Part shown: one piece after another, positions 49,901 to 62,500 of the stretch | Layout of the letters: every line of letters starts with the position of its first letter | Position numbering within the stretch: the first letter of the stretch is position 1 | Origin: Dinochytrium kinnereticum | Taxonomy: Eukaryota; Chytridiomycota; Chytridiomycetes; Chytridiales; Chytridiaceae | Assembly (NCBI GenBank): GCA_027604005.1 | Contig: JADGJT010000028.1 | Span: 33,657-97,656 of the forward strand | Direction of reading: 5' to 3' | Length of the DNA stretch: 64,000 bases | Made by a program: the position numbers and the translations under genes | The notes under the pieces: model-generated | Told to the model about the DNA's origin: nothing | Databases searched by the model: none | Seen by the model: the letters and a program-made list of their open reading frames with translations, nothing else

Positions 49901-51929
49901 TTGTGAGATCTTTGGATTCATTCGATCTTGCATAGCGGAAAAGTGGGGTCCAGGGGGAGGAGGAGAAAATGCAAAGTATTCGGGTGTGAGCGGATTCTTA
50001 TTCCTTAGGTTCTTCTGCCCTGCTATTTTATCTGTAAGTATCAAACCGCTCAGCTTCCTTTTTACTTACATATTTTTCTAGCCGAGACTCTTCAATATAA
50101 CAAATGACTTGCCTTCCCCCGCCTCAACCAGAACGTTGACGCTCTTGGCCAAGATTATTCAAAACCTTGCGAACTTGACAGAGTTTGGGAATAAGGAGCC
50201 TTACATGGTTCAGTTTAATGCCTTTATTCAGTCACAGATGCCTGCTATGAGGCGTTTTATTGATAGGATATCGGTATGTCTCATTTTGGAATCAAACTAA
50301 TCAAGCATCCAGACCCCCGAAGCCTTTAACCAGAATCCCGCTGTTTCCGACCTGAGAATTGACCTGCGGAGAGAAACTGAGGCGCTGTATCAGCTCTTCA
50401 GTCAGTATCTTGGCGACATTATCACGTCGAGCACGGGTGGACCCGTAGATGAGCTTGTTAACACCATGAAAGAGCTACAGGTGGCTCATAGGCGGTACGA
50501 CGGAGATGAGAGACAGATATCGGAAGCAATCCGAGCATTGGGTGGCAGCGTCGCAAATTCGCCCCGACGGCCCAATCTCCCTATCATACCGTCTAAGACC
50601 GCAGTAGATACCGCTAGTGGTCCTAGCTCACCCCCATCTAGTGTTTTCGCATCCCCCATCGTATCCGCCCTTCCTCCCAAAATTGAGCTGCTACTCGAGG
50701 AATCCAATACAGCCACCCAGTCTCCTCCGCAAACTCTTAGCCCAGCCGCCTCACCTATCGCATACCGAAAGCATAGAGAGGTTTCTATTTACGGCCGCGT
50801 AACGAACAAATCAACGAGCTTTGAGAATCTCGAGCAACTCTTAAATACTATAGCGACAGGTGGTGATGCTAGTTCCGTCGCTTCGAAGCTAAGAGATGGC
50901 CACGGCTTTAAGTCAGACAGTAATCACTTAAACCCCGCATCAAGGCGGCAGCTAAGCGAAGGATCTGAGGATTACAGCGTAAGGGCAGGAAAAGGTCTAG
51001 ACAGGCCGGCCCTTCCCATCTCTGTGAAAGTGCAGGGAGGTCAGTCTAGCGTCTACCCCGATGGCTCCCCAGCCTCCGGCGCTACCTCTCCCAAGTACAC
51101 CGACGCCGGCTACGGATCCCCGAAAAGCGCTTGGTCCTCTAACGAGAGCCTTCCAGAATCTATCGATACTCCGCGAGAACGGGCCGGAATAAATCATATG
51201 CTTGGATTGGGCGGGTCACGACCAAAGCCGCCACCTCGAGCATCTTCGGCGGTATCAGATAAGGCAGTCGCCGCTCACGTTCAGGGACGACCTGATGGGA
51301 TCATTACTAGCCAGAACGGACAGGCAACCTACACGCCCTCTCAGGCGCGGGGTACTAGTCTTTTCCGGTCCATTGTATCGGCTGTCGGAGGTGGAGGGGG
51401 AGGGGTGAGTGGCAGTGGATCCAGTGGGATCACAAACCACAGCTCGCATAGTAGTGCCTGTAGCTCTCCTATTGATAGGGGAAGCCCTGCCGCAAGCGTT
51501 CATTCACTCCCATCTGACGGGTCTGGGGAGAACGACGATACAGGCGGTAGTATTCTCGACCAACCAACAACATCCCCTCAGTACGGATCTGTCGTCTCCG
51601 GGCCCTTCAACGATGATGACGCGTTTTCCGATCGGTCAAGTGTAAAATCCATCGAAAGCTATAAGAGCGGGGAGATCTCAAAGAACCCTGAGGCCGGAGG
51701 AAGGCTCCCTGCTTTTGCTAATAGGCGACAGAGCATCGCCGGTGCTACAGCCGCGAGGATCAAACATCGACTCTCTATGCTCGTTCAGGGTGCAAATAAT
51801 CCCAATGGGGTAGTCACTACGGGGGGCTCTGCTTCGCCTGGATCCCTTTCGGCTGGCTCGTCGAAATCGACTGGTGCGAGACGGCGGGCACCGTCTCCGA
51901 TGATGGAGGAGAAGGATCCTCAGATTTAG
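46965..51929 (+). CDS. F-BAR / PH / C2 / RasGAP protein
   Basis: GTPase-activating protein for Ras-type GTPases with membrane-binding modules. The ATG at 46965 (MTYETVLKYTEE) starts the F-BAR/FCH region: ESVKQCRELASFLKKRQAAEAEYARSL, then, over many short introns, SLWKSYCEVVEETQKLAESH, LEKGQEFIKNLQDAY and AKRAEETLQICEDICNNAK, a long coiled helix set (46965-48280). A PH domain follows (GVIQMKRG to DRWLHHLRDFCYC, about 48395-48760), then a C2-like fold (LNLSIMEAKDLPS, NPFWGESFTFE). RasGAP spans about 49385-50400: FRGNSLATKGLDQYM with the conserved arginine, and FLFLRFFCPAIL, the GAP signature. The tail (50480-51929) is Ser/Pro-rich. PH-C2-RasGAP recalls SYNGAP/DAB2IP; the N-terminal F-BAR is an addition. 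Probably links membrane curvature to Ras shut-off. Confidence 0.88.
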
Positions 51930-52339
51930 ATTATATTTTCTGAGTTGACAGCACATACTATTTCAAATCTTGAACTTTTAAATTCTTCGCTTTTTCTTTT
52001 CTTGTCCCATGCTTTCTCTTCAACCCTCATCTTTCGTAATCACTCGATCATTCGCGTTTTTTTTGCTCTTCTTTTTTTATCTCTCCATAAAACCTCTTTC
52101 AACCTTTCACTTTTGTTTCTCTTATAAGGAACAATTTTGGGGGAGAGTTCTTTTTTTAATGGCTTGAACCTTTCATTTTTGGCTCCTTTTGATTTCCACT
52201 CTTGTAACGTTCCTCACTCAACCTTAGATGGGCCCAAGTGCCCCAAGAGGTTTTTCTTCTGTATGTAGTAAAAAAAAATTCATTCTTGACTGACAGAAAA
52301 TACGTGTAAGGCAAGCTTCTATTTATAATCAAACAGCAT
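51930..52339. other. Convergent 3' region, no gene seen
   Basis: About 410 bp between the RasGAP stop and the proposed KAR5 stop. It is pyrimidine-rich with several T-runs on the plus strand, as expected for a 3' UTR. Confidence 0.5.
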
Positions 52340-55270
52340 CTATCCAGAATTAACTTTAAAATTTCGGAGGTCGGTGGAATCCAATTGATGGCAGAGAAGA
52401 TGGGCGAGGATAGCTGCTAATGGGATGCTTTCGTAAGTTTTTTGGTTCCTTTCTGCGGACTTCTGTAACGATTCGCAACATATACCACCCCATATACCAC
52501 CCCAAAACCGAGACCTATATTTAAGGTTTTTGTGTTTGTTAGTTATTTATTTAGCGATTAGTCTCCTGAAAGCTAGACATCATCTTACCCCATATACAGA
52601 TATTGTGATGGGGTGTGACTTCCAAAATATCCCTAATATTGGTACAGACACTAGAAAGACTTTCGGTGATTAGTTTGGGGAAAAAATAAAAAGAGCTTAC
52701 AGGAGACTTTTGACACTATATCACCGAACCTCATAATTAAAAAGTTGCCGATTATCCCAAAAACTGCGAGAGTCCATGGCAACGTACGGCTAGCGAGCCA
52801 ATTTTTCCAATCTTAGGCGAATGGTGGTCAGAATAAGTTTGAAAAGGGAATGATGTACTTTTGAAACTTTTTATAAACCGTGCAATAGGCTCGATGGCAC
52901 TGTCATAAATGCATTTTAGTCACGAAAGAAAAGAAGAAGAAAAAAAAAAAAGAAAGAAAAAAGGCACTCACAATCTCACGAGCTCCCTCCCTTCCCTAAT
53001 GGCCCCCACCAAACCTCTCACTTCTCCAGCTGCATTCCAAGCCGTCTCACTCACTGCCTCCACAGCTTTAGACACATTAACCGCAAGGCCAAGCAGCATT
53101 GCTTCGGTCACCACGATCTGAGATTCCACAGATTTGGATAAAACATTTAGGTGAGAGATAGAGGCGTAGGTTAGAGCTTGGGAATGTGCAGCGAAGGTAG
53201 CTTCCGTGTTATTCTGGGTTGTGATGGAGCAAGGGCGATAGGGGGATTAAGCCTTTTTAAAGCAAACACTCAGTCAGACCTTTAAGAGTTGAATGAATTC
53301 TGTGGTGAGGGATTTAGTGGAACCGAGAGTATGTAAGGTCGCGTCAGCCAGTGCCGTTATGGAGTTGAACGACTAAATGAGTATATGACAAAAAAAAAAA
53401 ATATGCATAGTGAAGCGTTTTTCAGAAAACTCGAATTGGGAGTAAAATAAAAAAACGAATAAATAACTTCATCAAACGAAATGGTACTCTCATACATCTC
53501 GGATATGAAATGCGCGGGCTTCAAATGATTCCAGCACTTGGGTCTTTCAACAAAAACTGTCAGCAAAAATATACATTATATGAGATCCCACCTGACTCTT
53601 ATTCATATTTTTAACAAATTGAACACTAGCAACACTCATAGCTTCCTCATTTTTCTGCAAGTTTGTAATCAAGGCCTGTTTAAAAAGAATACATAAATAA
53701 CACACACAAAAAACAAAAACAAAACACACTTGTGTTAACCAATTGCATAAAGTAATAAGAAAGCATAATAATTGAAAAGACGATTAGAAAGAGAACGTAC
53801 ATTCTCCACAGTCATCCCAACCCCCTCAATCTTTTCCCTCACCACCGCCACGAAGCCCTCAAACTCCCTACTTACCTTTTCCTGCATCCCTCCCTGCTCC
53901 TCAAGCCATCGCCTCATTATCACAATCTCACTCTTCAACACCTTTAACTCATTCTGCAATGCTCTCTGTATAATGAATCGAAATGAGCGATGAATCAAAA
54001 AAGAAAAAAGAAGAGGGCGAACCTGAACCCCAGCAGCCAACTCTGCAACACGGTGCTGAGTATCAGAAAACTCCTTCGCCCAGTTCATCCAGAGAGGTAG
54101 ATCGTTCCCGCGTCGTTGCGTGAACTCGTGCTGGGTGATGAGGGCGTGGGTTATGTTGCGGTAGAGGTGTTTAAGGGCATCTAAAGAACAATAGAGTTGA
54201 GATGCGGGAATATAACTCAAGAATAGGGTAACCTTTCTCAATATCAAACCGCACACTCGCACACATTAAGGTAACGTCACGAAAGTACCCGCTGTAAGAT
54301 GTCCAGAGCTGGCCCACGGATGAAATCGCTCTTTAACATATTTGGTTAGCAGATTGAGGATAGAGTGGTTACTATTACTCGACGCATCCGGTAACTCTCT
54401 CCTTAGACGGCGCATCACATCGTTTTGGAAGGGTTTGACCGGCGGTCATGACTTCGCAACGTGTCAACTCGATCGCGTCTAAATCCTCAGTCAGAAATCG
54501 TGGACATCAACCAGCCTCCCTTCCCCTTCTATAAAAAAAATGATTGAAATAATAAAGAAAAAGAAAGAAGGAGACGACTATAAATAAGGAACTCAAAAAC
54601 ACCAGACAGCAAACCAAACGCATTAAATCAAATGAAAAATATCTCACATCGAACTTTCTCAACTTCTCCCATCCCCCTCCCAGAACAATCCGTCTTAACC
54701 TGTTCAGCAGCCTCCCTAAAACAATCTCCTTTCCGTCCTTGACCCTGCCCGTACTCACGAAACAACGCTTAAGAAAAACAGCAGCAGTCAGCATAAAACG
54801 TCCCACTCGAAAAACATGATATATTTTCAAACCTGCTCCAGTGGCAACGAGTCTCTTTTCATTTTCAGAAAGCGACTCATCATGGGCTTCTCGCCATTCT
54901 ATTTTGCGGAGGTTCGGAGTCAGGGTCGAAAAGCAGACGGGACGAAGAGAAAGCCACAGCAAAAAAAAAGAACCTTGCAAGCTCTCCGCTGTCCCGTCCA
55001 CAATTGCGGATGTTTTCCAACTGTCGGCCTCGGATTTTTTTGTTTTTGGAATCGCAACCTGGTCTTTAGGCCCGCCATTACCCCCTTTATAAAACATCAA
55101 TGCCGCATTTAATGAAAAAAGTAAAAAGAAAACGGTAAGAAAGGAATCCGGACAATAGTAAAGGTGAACTCACACAACCGATACGAGTATCCATGGACTC
55201 CCTCCGCAAGCAAAATAGCAATGATAAATGAAACAACCAAGAAGGCAGGCTTGTTGACGATGGCAAACAT
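52340..55270 (-). CDS. KAR5: Nuclear fusion (karyogamy) protein of the KAR5/GEX1/Brambleberry family
   Basis: Membrane protein needed for nuclear-envelope fusion after gamete fusion. The ATG at 55270 opens a signal peptide (MFAIVNKPAFLVVSFIIAILL). Spliced exons give EWREAHDESLS, DCFREAAEQVKTDCS, then YAIELTRCEVMTAGQTLPKRC and GCVEAISSVGQLWTSYSGYF, followed by VTLMCASVRFDIEKDALKHLY and RNITHAL. The spaced Cys residues and W-T-S-Y-S-G-Y-F are hallmarks of the family. A long coiled-coil region follows (RALQNELKVLKSEIVIMRRW, ITNLQKNEEAMSVASVQFVK), then a helix near the C-terminus (WTLAVFGIIGNFLIM). The last exons, to the stop at 52340, rest only on splice signals and open phase and are less sure. 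At least ten introns are inferred. Its presence implies a sexual cycle, or one in recent ancestry. Confidence 0.8.
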
Positions 55271-56099
55271 AGGAGAATCTTTGAACGCCTTCGCCTTCGT
55301 CAATGCCGTATCCCCGAAAGGTGGGTAGCATTGAAGGGGATTTTTATATATACTTTGTAGTCATTGACATGATGTGACAGGAGAGCCAAAAAATAAGAAC
55401 GACACACAAACACGATTCAAGGAAAGGAATTCTTTACTGAAGCAAATAAGTAGGCAGCAAAAAACCAACCGTGATGGGGGACATAACATGAGCCTTCAAA
55501 AAATATAAAGGCCAAGCATGACTTATCTTCAAAAAAAAAGACTAAAACTCCATCCATTCTAAAGGACCACAAAAAAATAAAATAAAAAAATCAGAGGCTA
55601 CGGCAACAGCGCAGAAGGCAAAAACAAAACAAGGTAATAGACAAAAAGAAAAAAGGCCAGGGGGCCAAAAGAAAAAAGTTGGCGTACAATGACACAAATA
55701 TTACAAAGGAAAGCCGATGAAAAAGGACAAAAAAACAACAACAGCAGAGTGTGAATGAAGTGACTACAGCCAAAGCCGAATAATGAGAGGGCCGATAAAT
55801 AACGAAAGCAAAGCAAAAGGTTGCCATAGGGTCAGAAATCCCAATGCCATCAAGGACAAAACAACAAACAAGACAAAACACCTAGCCCCGTAAATAAGCG
55901 AAGGAAGGCGACGACATATCACACCCGCGAGCAGAATTCCCTTTTGTAGACAGTCCTACTCAACGAGCGGGCAGCCAATAAAAAAAAAGGGGGGGGGAAG
56001 GGAAGAAGACAAAGGTTGGATGTCTAAAAAGGTGGTTAAAAACCAACCTTTCGCGAAACCCAAATGAGGATAGAAGGAGGGGGGGATAGCTTGGACTTT
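55271..56099. other. Intergenic, no gene seen
   Basis: About 830 bp, A-rich on the plus strand (many aaaa-runs, 55480-55800). It holds the KAR5 promoter and the 3' flank of the W2 gene. Frames on the minus strand are Phe/Leu/Ser-rich because of the A-runs and are not credible. Confidence 0.5.
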
Positions 56100-58138
56100 T
56101 TACGCACAGGAGAACCGAACTCTAAGGGTCGGTGTGGTGGGGCTGGTGGGAGAGGAGATGGCTTCAACCATCTCATCTTCCTCCTCAGCAACGGAAACGT
56201 CCTCAATAACTTCATCCTCTTCCTCAGAGGCAGAAAGATCCTCCTCATCCTCCTCCTCCTCCTCCTCCCCCTCCTCTTCCTCGTCCTCCTCCTCCTCCTC
56301 ACTATCCTCCTCATCCGAATCAACCGACGCCGCCTCCAAGCTGGCAACAAGTCTCTTCACCCCCTCACGAACACAACCCTCCCCACCCCCCCCCTCCTCC
56401 CTCCACCAGGCAATAACATCCCCATCAACCACAACCCCACTTCGATAAAGCTCAAACACAACCACCGGAAAAGCCTGTCGAAGGGCAAATCCCAGTCCAC
56501 CCTTCCTCATCTCGCAACAAACCCTCTCAGTCTCCTTTAATAGTGCAACGCGCTCACAGGCAGTCGGAGCATGAAGAGACAACAACGTGAGGTGAGACTC
56601 GAGAACACCCCGGGCGGCCGAGGCAACATTGCGCGCGGCGGCAGAGTGCATAGCGTCGTCTGAGGGATGAGGGAGGGAGGGATACTTGCGGGAGGTGGAA
56701 AGGTCGGCATGGGAGAGGAGGGCGCGAATAGCAGCACGGGCACAGGTTTGGGAGTCTGCGGAGTGCTTCAAAGCAAGGTCGTCTAGGAGAACCGATAGTG
56801 AGAGTGGAGTAGAGCCATTGGCGAGGGGCTGAGCGAGAGATGCAGCCGCAACGACAACAAATTCATCTATAGAATAACAATTAAAAATCTGCGTGGTGAG
56901 GAAAACAAAAAAGAAAGAGACGTACCCGTTGGTCCGAGAGGTTTAACACCTTCACTTCCTTCTTCAGCACGATGTTCAGCGGAACGCATGAGCTCCTTGC
57001 CTTCCATCCTAGCATTCCCACCGTCACAACCAGCAGGAGCAAACTCCGTATCGTCGTCGTCATCCTCCTCCTCCTTCTCTTCCTCTTCCACATCCAAGTC
57101 CTCCAATCCCTTACCCCTCAGCTCAACCTCCTCATTGAAAGCCAACATGGCAGCGGAGACGATCCCAAACCTCTCAAACAAATACCGGTCGCCTTCCGTG
57201 ACTGAGCTAGGGTCATCCAGCTTCGCGGCAGCAGCCAGGGCGCAATCAATCTTCTCCGACAAGAAAAGGTCCTGACACCCCCGTGTGACCGACAAAGGTA
57301 CAAGGGCATCCTCGTCAAAGCCAGAATCCGAAGAAGGAGCCGGAGAGGAAAGCCCAGCAGCCGCAGACAACGCTTCCTTCGCACTAGCAAGCGCGGCCTC
57401 AAGGTCAGCCACCCGAGCCTCAAGGGTATCAATCTTCACCCTCGCCGAAGAGTGCACACGGTGCATAGCCGTCTTAACATCCCTCTCCGATGCCAGCATA
57501 GCGCGGAGAGATCTAGTTGCAGTGATGAGCTCCGCATTACGACGAAGGAGCGCCCTGTTCTGAGCAATCAAACGCTCAGCCATGTCCTTGGTGACAGGGC
57601 AAGAAATGCCATCCTGCTCCTCTTTCTCTTCTTCCGCAGAGGCGTCAAAGAGACGCCTGAGGAAGTGAGTTGCAAGAATAGCCACATGGACTACCGATGA
57701 AAGCGAGTTAACTAGCGAGAGATTGATTCGAACCGCCCGGCCTTGCCTTGTGGCGGGCCGCCGGGGAACTATACAGTTGAGAAGCATAGCAATAAACTGG
57801 TATGAGACAAGCAGAGCCTCCACGATGGTAAAAGTGCCAACAGTGATTTGGTTGGGATCGACCGAGCGAGTAACTTTGATGCCCTGCCAAGGCGTAGAGG
57901 TGGGTATGTTACGGTGGTCCTCTGAAGTCGGAGGTGGATGTAATGTGGCGGAATCATCAAGCAATTCTGCCATAGAGGTTGATATGCAATCAGGGATAAC
58001 GCCTGCACCGCAATCCTCAAGGAGAGAGGCACGGGCGTGATGAGACTGTCCCTTAGTACAGACGGTCCTGTCCAGACACTCCTTGTTCTTCAACTCTTCC
58101 ATAACGACGGTCGCCACAACGGTTGCGGTACAAGCCAT
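56100..58138 (-). CDS. Membrane coiled-coil protein with C-terminal eIF2B-epsilon-type W2 domain
   Basis: Two exons, 58138-56926 and 56866-56100, join in phase over a 59-nt intron to give 659 residues. Residues 97-124 are hydrophobic (TIVEALLVSYQFIAMLL) and 138-162 moderately so (LVNSLSSVVHVAILATHFL), suggesting membrane association. Residues 184-262 form a likely coiled coil (AERLIAQNRALLRRNAEL, RVKIDTLEARVADLEAAL), then an acidic linker. Residues 405-584 resemble a W2/eIF5C HEAT domain as at the end of eIF2B-epsilon: the C-terminal signature (VVVFELYRSGVVVDGDVIAWW then VASLEAASVDSDEED) matches LYxxxxLxEExILxW..FVxWLEEAxEESDxE. No nucleotidyltransferase or left-handed helix part of eIF2B-epsilon is present. 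The tail is Glu-rich. A further 5' exon (from 58337, MDNCPLWTFCVV) is possible. Function unknown. Confidence 0.65.
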
Positions 58139-59593
58139 GCTGGGCTTTCCGGAATCCTCTCTGTCGCCTGAGCCTAGTGCTCCCGGCCTCCTCGGACTGT
58201 GTGAAAGGCGCTTGGGTATGTGAGGTATCGGTGGCGATAGTATCGGAAGGGGCCTTGGAGATCAAGTGGTTACGACGAACGGCAACGGCAGTGGGAACGG
58301 CGACGACGCAGAAAGTCCACAGGGGGCAATTGTCCATTTGGCGATTGTGAAGGAAGCGCTACGGAGGGTTCTAGGAAGACGCTTTAAGCTTCTTCCGGTT
58401 TCCCTTTGTTGTCAACAAGATGTCAGCCCTTGGCTGATGTGATAAGAGTGCAGTCGAGTTGCGGAAAGCAGGGTCGACCAGGGTGGGAGAAAGGAACTGG
58501 CAGCAGCAGGCAGAAGTTTGGTTGCTTTGCTTGCTGAGAGTTCTCTGATAGATCTGCAGACGGAGGACAAAAAAGGGTCAGGATCCATTGAAGGGTGAAG
58601 GGTTGTTGATTCAGCAAAGACTCACCCTTTCCTCACGAAAAGGCAACAGCTATTTCAGAGTCTTGACAACGACAGTGTGCTGCACGACTGGCAGCAGGAG
58701 GTAAGCAGGGAGCAGGTTGTGTTGGTTGTGGGTGGTTGCGAGTCGAGACGCACTTGCTTTCAGGCACAGAGGGCTGGATGGATGATCGTTGAGTCAACCT
58801 TTGAAATGTTGAAGGAGGAAGAAACAAATCGGAAGAATACGACGTTGGGGGGAGAATTTCAAATTTCAATTATGAAATGGCATTCTTGCCCAATCCACCG
58901 TCCATCCGTCCACCAACTCACTTGCCATCCCTTCAGAGAGGTCCTTCCGCAAGCACCATCATCATCCTCTTGTGCGGTCTTCAACAGATTCACCTCTTTT
59001 TTCGTTTTTGTATCCTTCTTTCTTCTCTCTTGCATTCCGCCTTCACTTTGCTTGACCCACTTCCTCCATGCCTCTCACCCAGCAGAGCAGATGCAGAGCA
59101 CAGTTCAAGCACCATTGGGCCCTGCGTCCCGTCCCTCCCACCGCATCAACGCGTCGCCTCCACGCGTTCAAGCGCGTCGTCGCAGGTGAGTTTCCCTCTT
59201 TGCTGAAAATTTCATTTTCTATGAATCATTTGGCAGCAGCCAATGAGAGCGCTGCAAGCACCATCCCAGCGTTACACTCTGCAGCTGCGTTTCATGCCTT
59301 TCTTCAATCACGGCACGGCCAACGCGCTGCATCCAACAACACGCGACGCGTGCCTTCTTGCACCGTGTATTTACATTTACATGCAGCCAAAGTGTGATGA
59401 AGGGAAACTAACTGTCGTATCTCACAGGGGGGAAGGTTGAGTGAGGGGGGCATGGGATAGAGAAGCAATTGAAAGAAACCAGCCGTATGAATCAACACAG
59501 CATAGGCAGGGATTGAAAAGAAAGGAGAAGGAAAGGAAGAAGAAAGAAAAATTACAAGAGACTAAAACGAATAGAGCCAAAGGATAAATCGTC
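58139..59593. other. Intergenic, no gene seen
   Basis: About 1.45 kb. The part next to 58138 is the 5' region of the W2 gene and keeps an open frame to 58337. The rest (58350-59593) has only short frames with no recognisable domain and includes the 3' flank of the transporter gene. Confidence 0.45.
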
Positions 59594-62500
59594 CTAGAAT
59601 AGATTCTTATACCCCTTGCTATTCGTCCCAATCCTCAAATCCCACTCACTATCCGGCGCAACATTATCCGTGCTCTCCGCCACAGCCTTCCCCCTCCACC
59701 CCCCACCCCCACCCGCGATCATCATATCCGAAATCCCATCCCCCCCAAAACTCTCATTAGCATCCCCATCATCCCAAGCCCCCTTCTCCTCCGCATCATT
59801 CAACAATCGTCTCAACCCCCTCCCATGTCCCCAAACCCCCTGATCCTCCTTCCACTTGATCCATCGAACAATCATCGCAATCCCAGCCCCAAGCCCACAT
59901 CCCACCGCGCAGAGCCCACATCCAAGCGCGTACCCTCTTCCCCATGTAGCAACGCCTTCAGCCTCCTCATCGGGAGCCTGGGAGGGTGGAAAGAGAAGTG
60001 GAACGGCCACACCCCCCCCGACGCTCCCCATCGCCGTGACAAGCGCCGCAGCGGCCTCCCTCCCCGTGGCACCATGAGCTCGGTCAATGACGAGAGCAAG
60101 AAGGGAGGGCAAGGCGGAGAGAAGGCCAACGCTTGCAGGGACGAGTCCAAAAAAGTATCGAAGCGCTCCAGAGGCGACACCCCCATCACCTCCCTCGATC
60201 AAATCCGCTTGTTCCGCGACAATGTTCATCTCAGCCGGGTCCAGCGATGGCGTGGGTCCGGGTGGGTCTACCTCCGTCACGGTTCCAACCGGTTGAATCC
60301 ACATGGTGCCGTCAGACTCTGTTGCCGCAGTGATGGGGGTGGTGGATCCGCCAAAGAAAAGGGTTGAAGCCCCCACCAGAGTCTGGGTGGTCTGTCGAAC
60401 GACGACGGCGGTCGACGTCAGGTTCACCGACACCGCCGCAACCCCATTGGAGGTGACCACATGACTCGGCTTCAAAATCTGCTCAACAGCCGACTCAACC
60501 CTGTCAATGGGCACCTCCCTCCACCTCGACTCGGGTATGATCGCAATGACAGCAAACCCAACGCCAGCCATCAGAAGCGGCAGCGCAATGTGCAACCCCC
60601 TGTCCCCCGTCCTGTCCGATCGATAAGCCCACAAGATGGAACACCCCGCCGCAACCCCATAAGGCGCAACCGACAGCAAAGCCGCAGCAAGCGAATACCT
60701 CGTGGCGCCTTGACCCCTCGTGAACGTCCCCGCAGCAATCTCAGGAGCAAGTTGGGCCAGCGCGTCGGTGGAGATGGTCAGACAAAGGTACAGAGCGGCC
60801 AGGAGGTAAAACTGAATGTCACGAAAGACTTCAAGGAGCTGAGGGATGTGAAGCTTGTAGGGGGGGGGACGGGGACCACCGAGGACGTGGCTTGCCATTC
60901 GCGTGATGGTGGTTTTGGCTCGAGTCCCTGGGGTTTCGGGTTCGGCGTCGTCTTCGTCGGACACGCGGGAGGCGGCCACAAGCCTGTCTGCTGGGGAGAG
61001 GAAGTTGCAGGTTTGAGGAAAGCTTGGAAGGAAGAGCCTGTTTCGCCAATGTGAAAAGTTGAATGAGCCAGACAAAGAGCCATCGATTTAAACATAAAGA
61101 CAAAACCCTAAAGAAGACGAAAAAGGGGGTTGCTGCAAGGCACACTCAACTCAAACACAGATAAACCAAAACCAAAACCAAAAAAAAACAAACCACCAAA
61201 AACAAACAAAAAGTAGAAAAAACTCCTACCAAACAACGCCCCCCAACAAAACCGCCGGAATCCCCTCCAAAACAAACAACCACTTCCACCCAGCTGCCCC
61301 ACCCACCCCATCCAACCTCTCCAAGCTCTTTGCAAACACCGCTCCAAACGTGCTAGCGCAGGTCGCAACCCCCACCACAAAGCTTAATCGAACCGTTCGC
61401 TCATCTCGGGTGTAAAAAGAGGAGAGGTACAGGAGGATGCCGGGGACAAACCTTTTTTTTTTTTATGAGACCCCCCAACGTTTTTAATTTTGGCAAAGAT
61501 GAGGTTAAGGTCGATAAACGGGATGGAGTGGAGAGGGGTATGATAGTGTCATTAGAGTTAGTTCTGCTTCCTTGTTTCACTACTTTTTTTAAAAACAACA
61601 AACAAAAAAAAAAAAACACAACCAGCCAAAAACCTCCACAACTCCCAGATTGATTTTCTGGGTACTTTTTCTGTTCAGAATGGACAAAACAAAAAACAAC
61701 AAACCCTCTTAACGAAAGAGAAAACCCCAACCTACCCAGCCTGAGCAGCTCCAAAAAAGATCCGAACGACAAAAAGACCCTGCCAATTCTGCGCTCCAGC
61801 CATGCAGCACGCGAGGAACCCCCAGGTGCAAGTCATGCTGTGAAATCACGCAGGGAAAGAAAGAATGAATGAAAGAAAGAAAAACGGACCAAATGTGAGT
61901 TCAAATTATTTGAAAGAGAAAAAAAACGGCATAAGGAACAGAAAAAGGGAAGCATCCACAACACCAAAATCTCCTCCCCTCCTCCCCACCCCCCTTTTTT
62001 TGGACGAGCAAACATAAAACAAAAAGGTGGAAAGGGGGGTTAACTCACGCGGCTGTACTCATTGGAGGGTTTCCACAAGGAGAAATTGGAAAGGTGGACG
62101 AGGTATGGTTAGCAGAAGAAAAAAACGAAACTAAACTACCAACTCTCTCCCTCCCCTCTCCCCAAGACCATTACGAACAAAAACAAAAACAATAAACAGT
62201 ACCAACACCAAACGACGGTAAGAAACCCCGAAAACACAAAAAACTCAATTATACCAAAAATCCGGGACACCCCCTTTTTTCTCCCAACCCACAAAGGCCC
62301 CCTCTTAAAAAAAAAAACAACAAAAATAAAAAAACAACAAACCCCTGGAAAAAAAGCGAAATCTCAAAACTCACCAAGCCACCTAGCAGGCTGCAAGAAC
62401 CTCAGCAGAAGCGTCGAAGGCAACACGAACGGGAACGATCCTAAACAACAACAACAACAACAACAAAAATAAAAAATAAAAATCAGTCAACCAACACAAC

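Noticed and set aside
52481..52504. Tandem atataccacccc repeat, possibly a regulatory site
   Set aside because: Only two copies, and in the proposed model they fall in a KAR5 coding exon as a WGGI repeat.
56134..56448. Ser-rich plus-strand ORF opposite the W2 gene
   Set aside because: It is the antisense of the poly-Glu tail of the W2 gene, as with SYF1.
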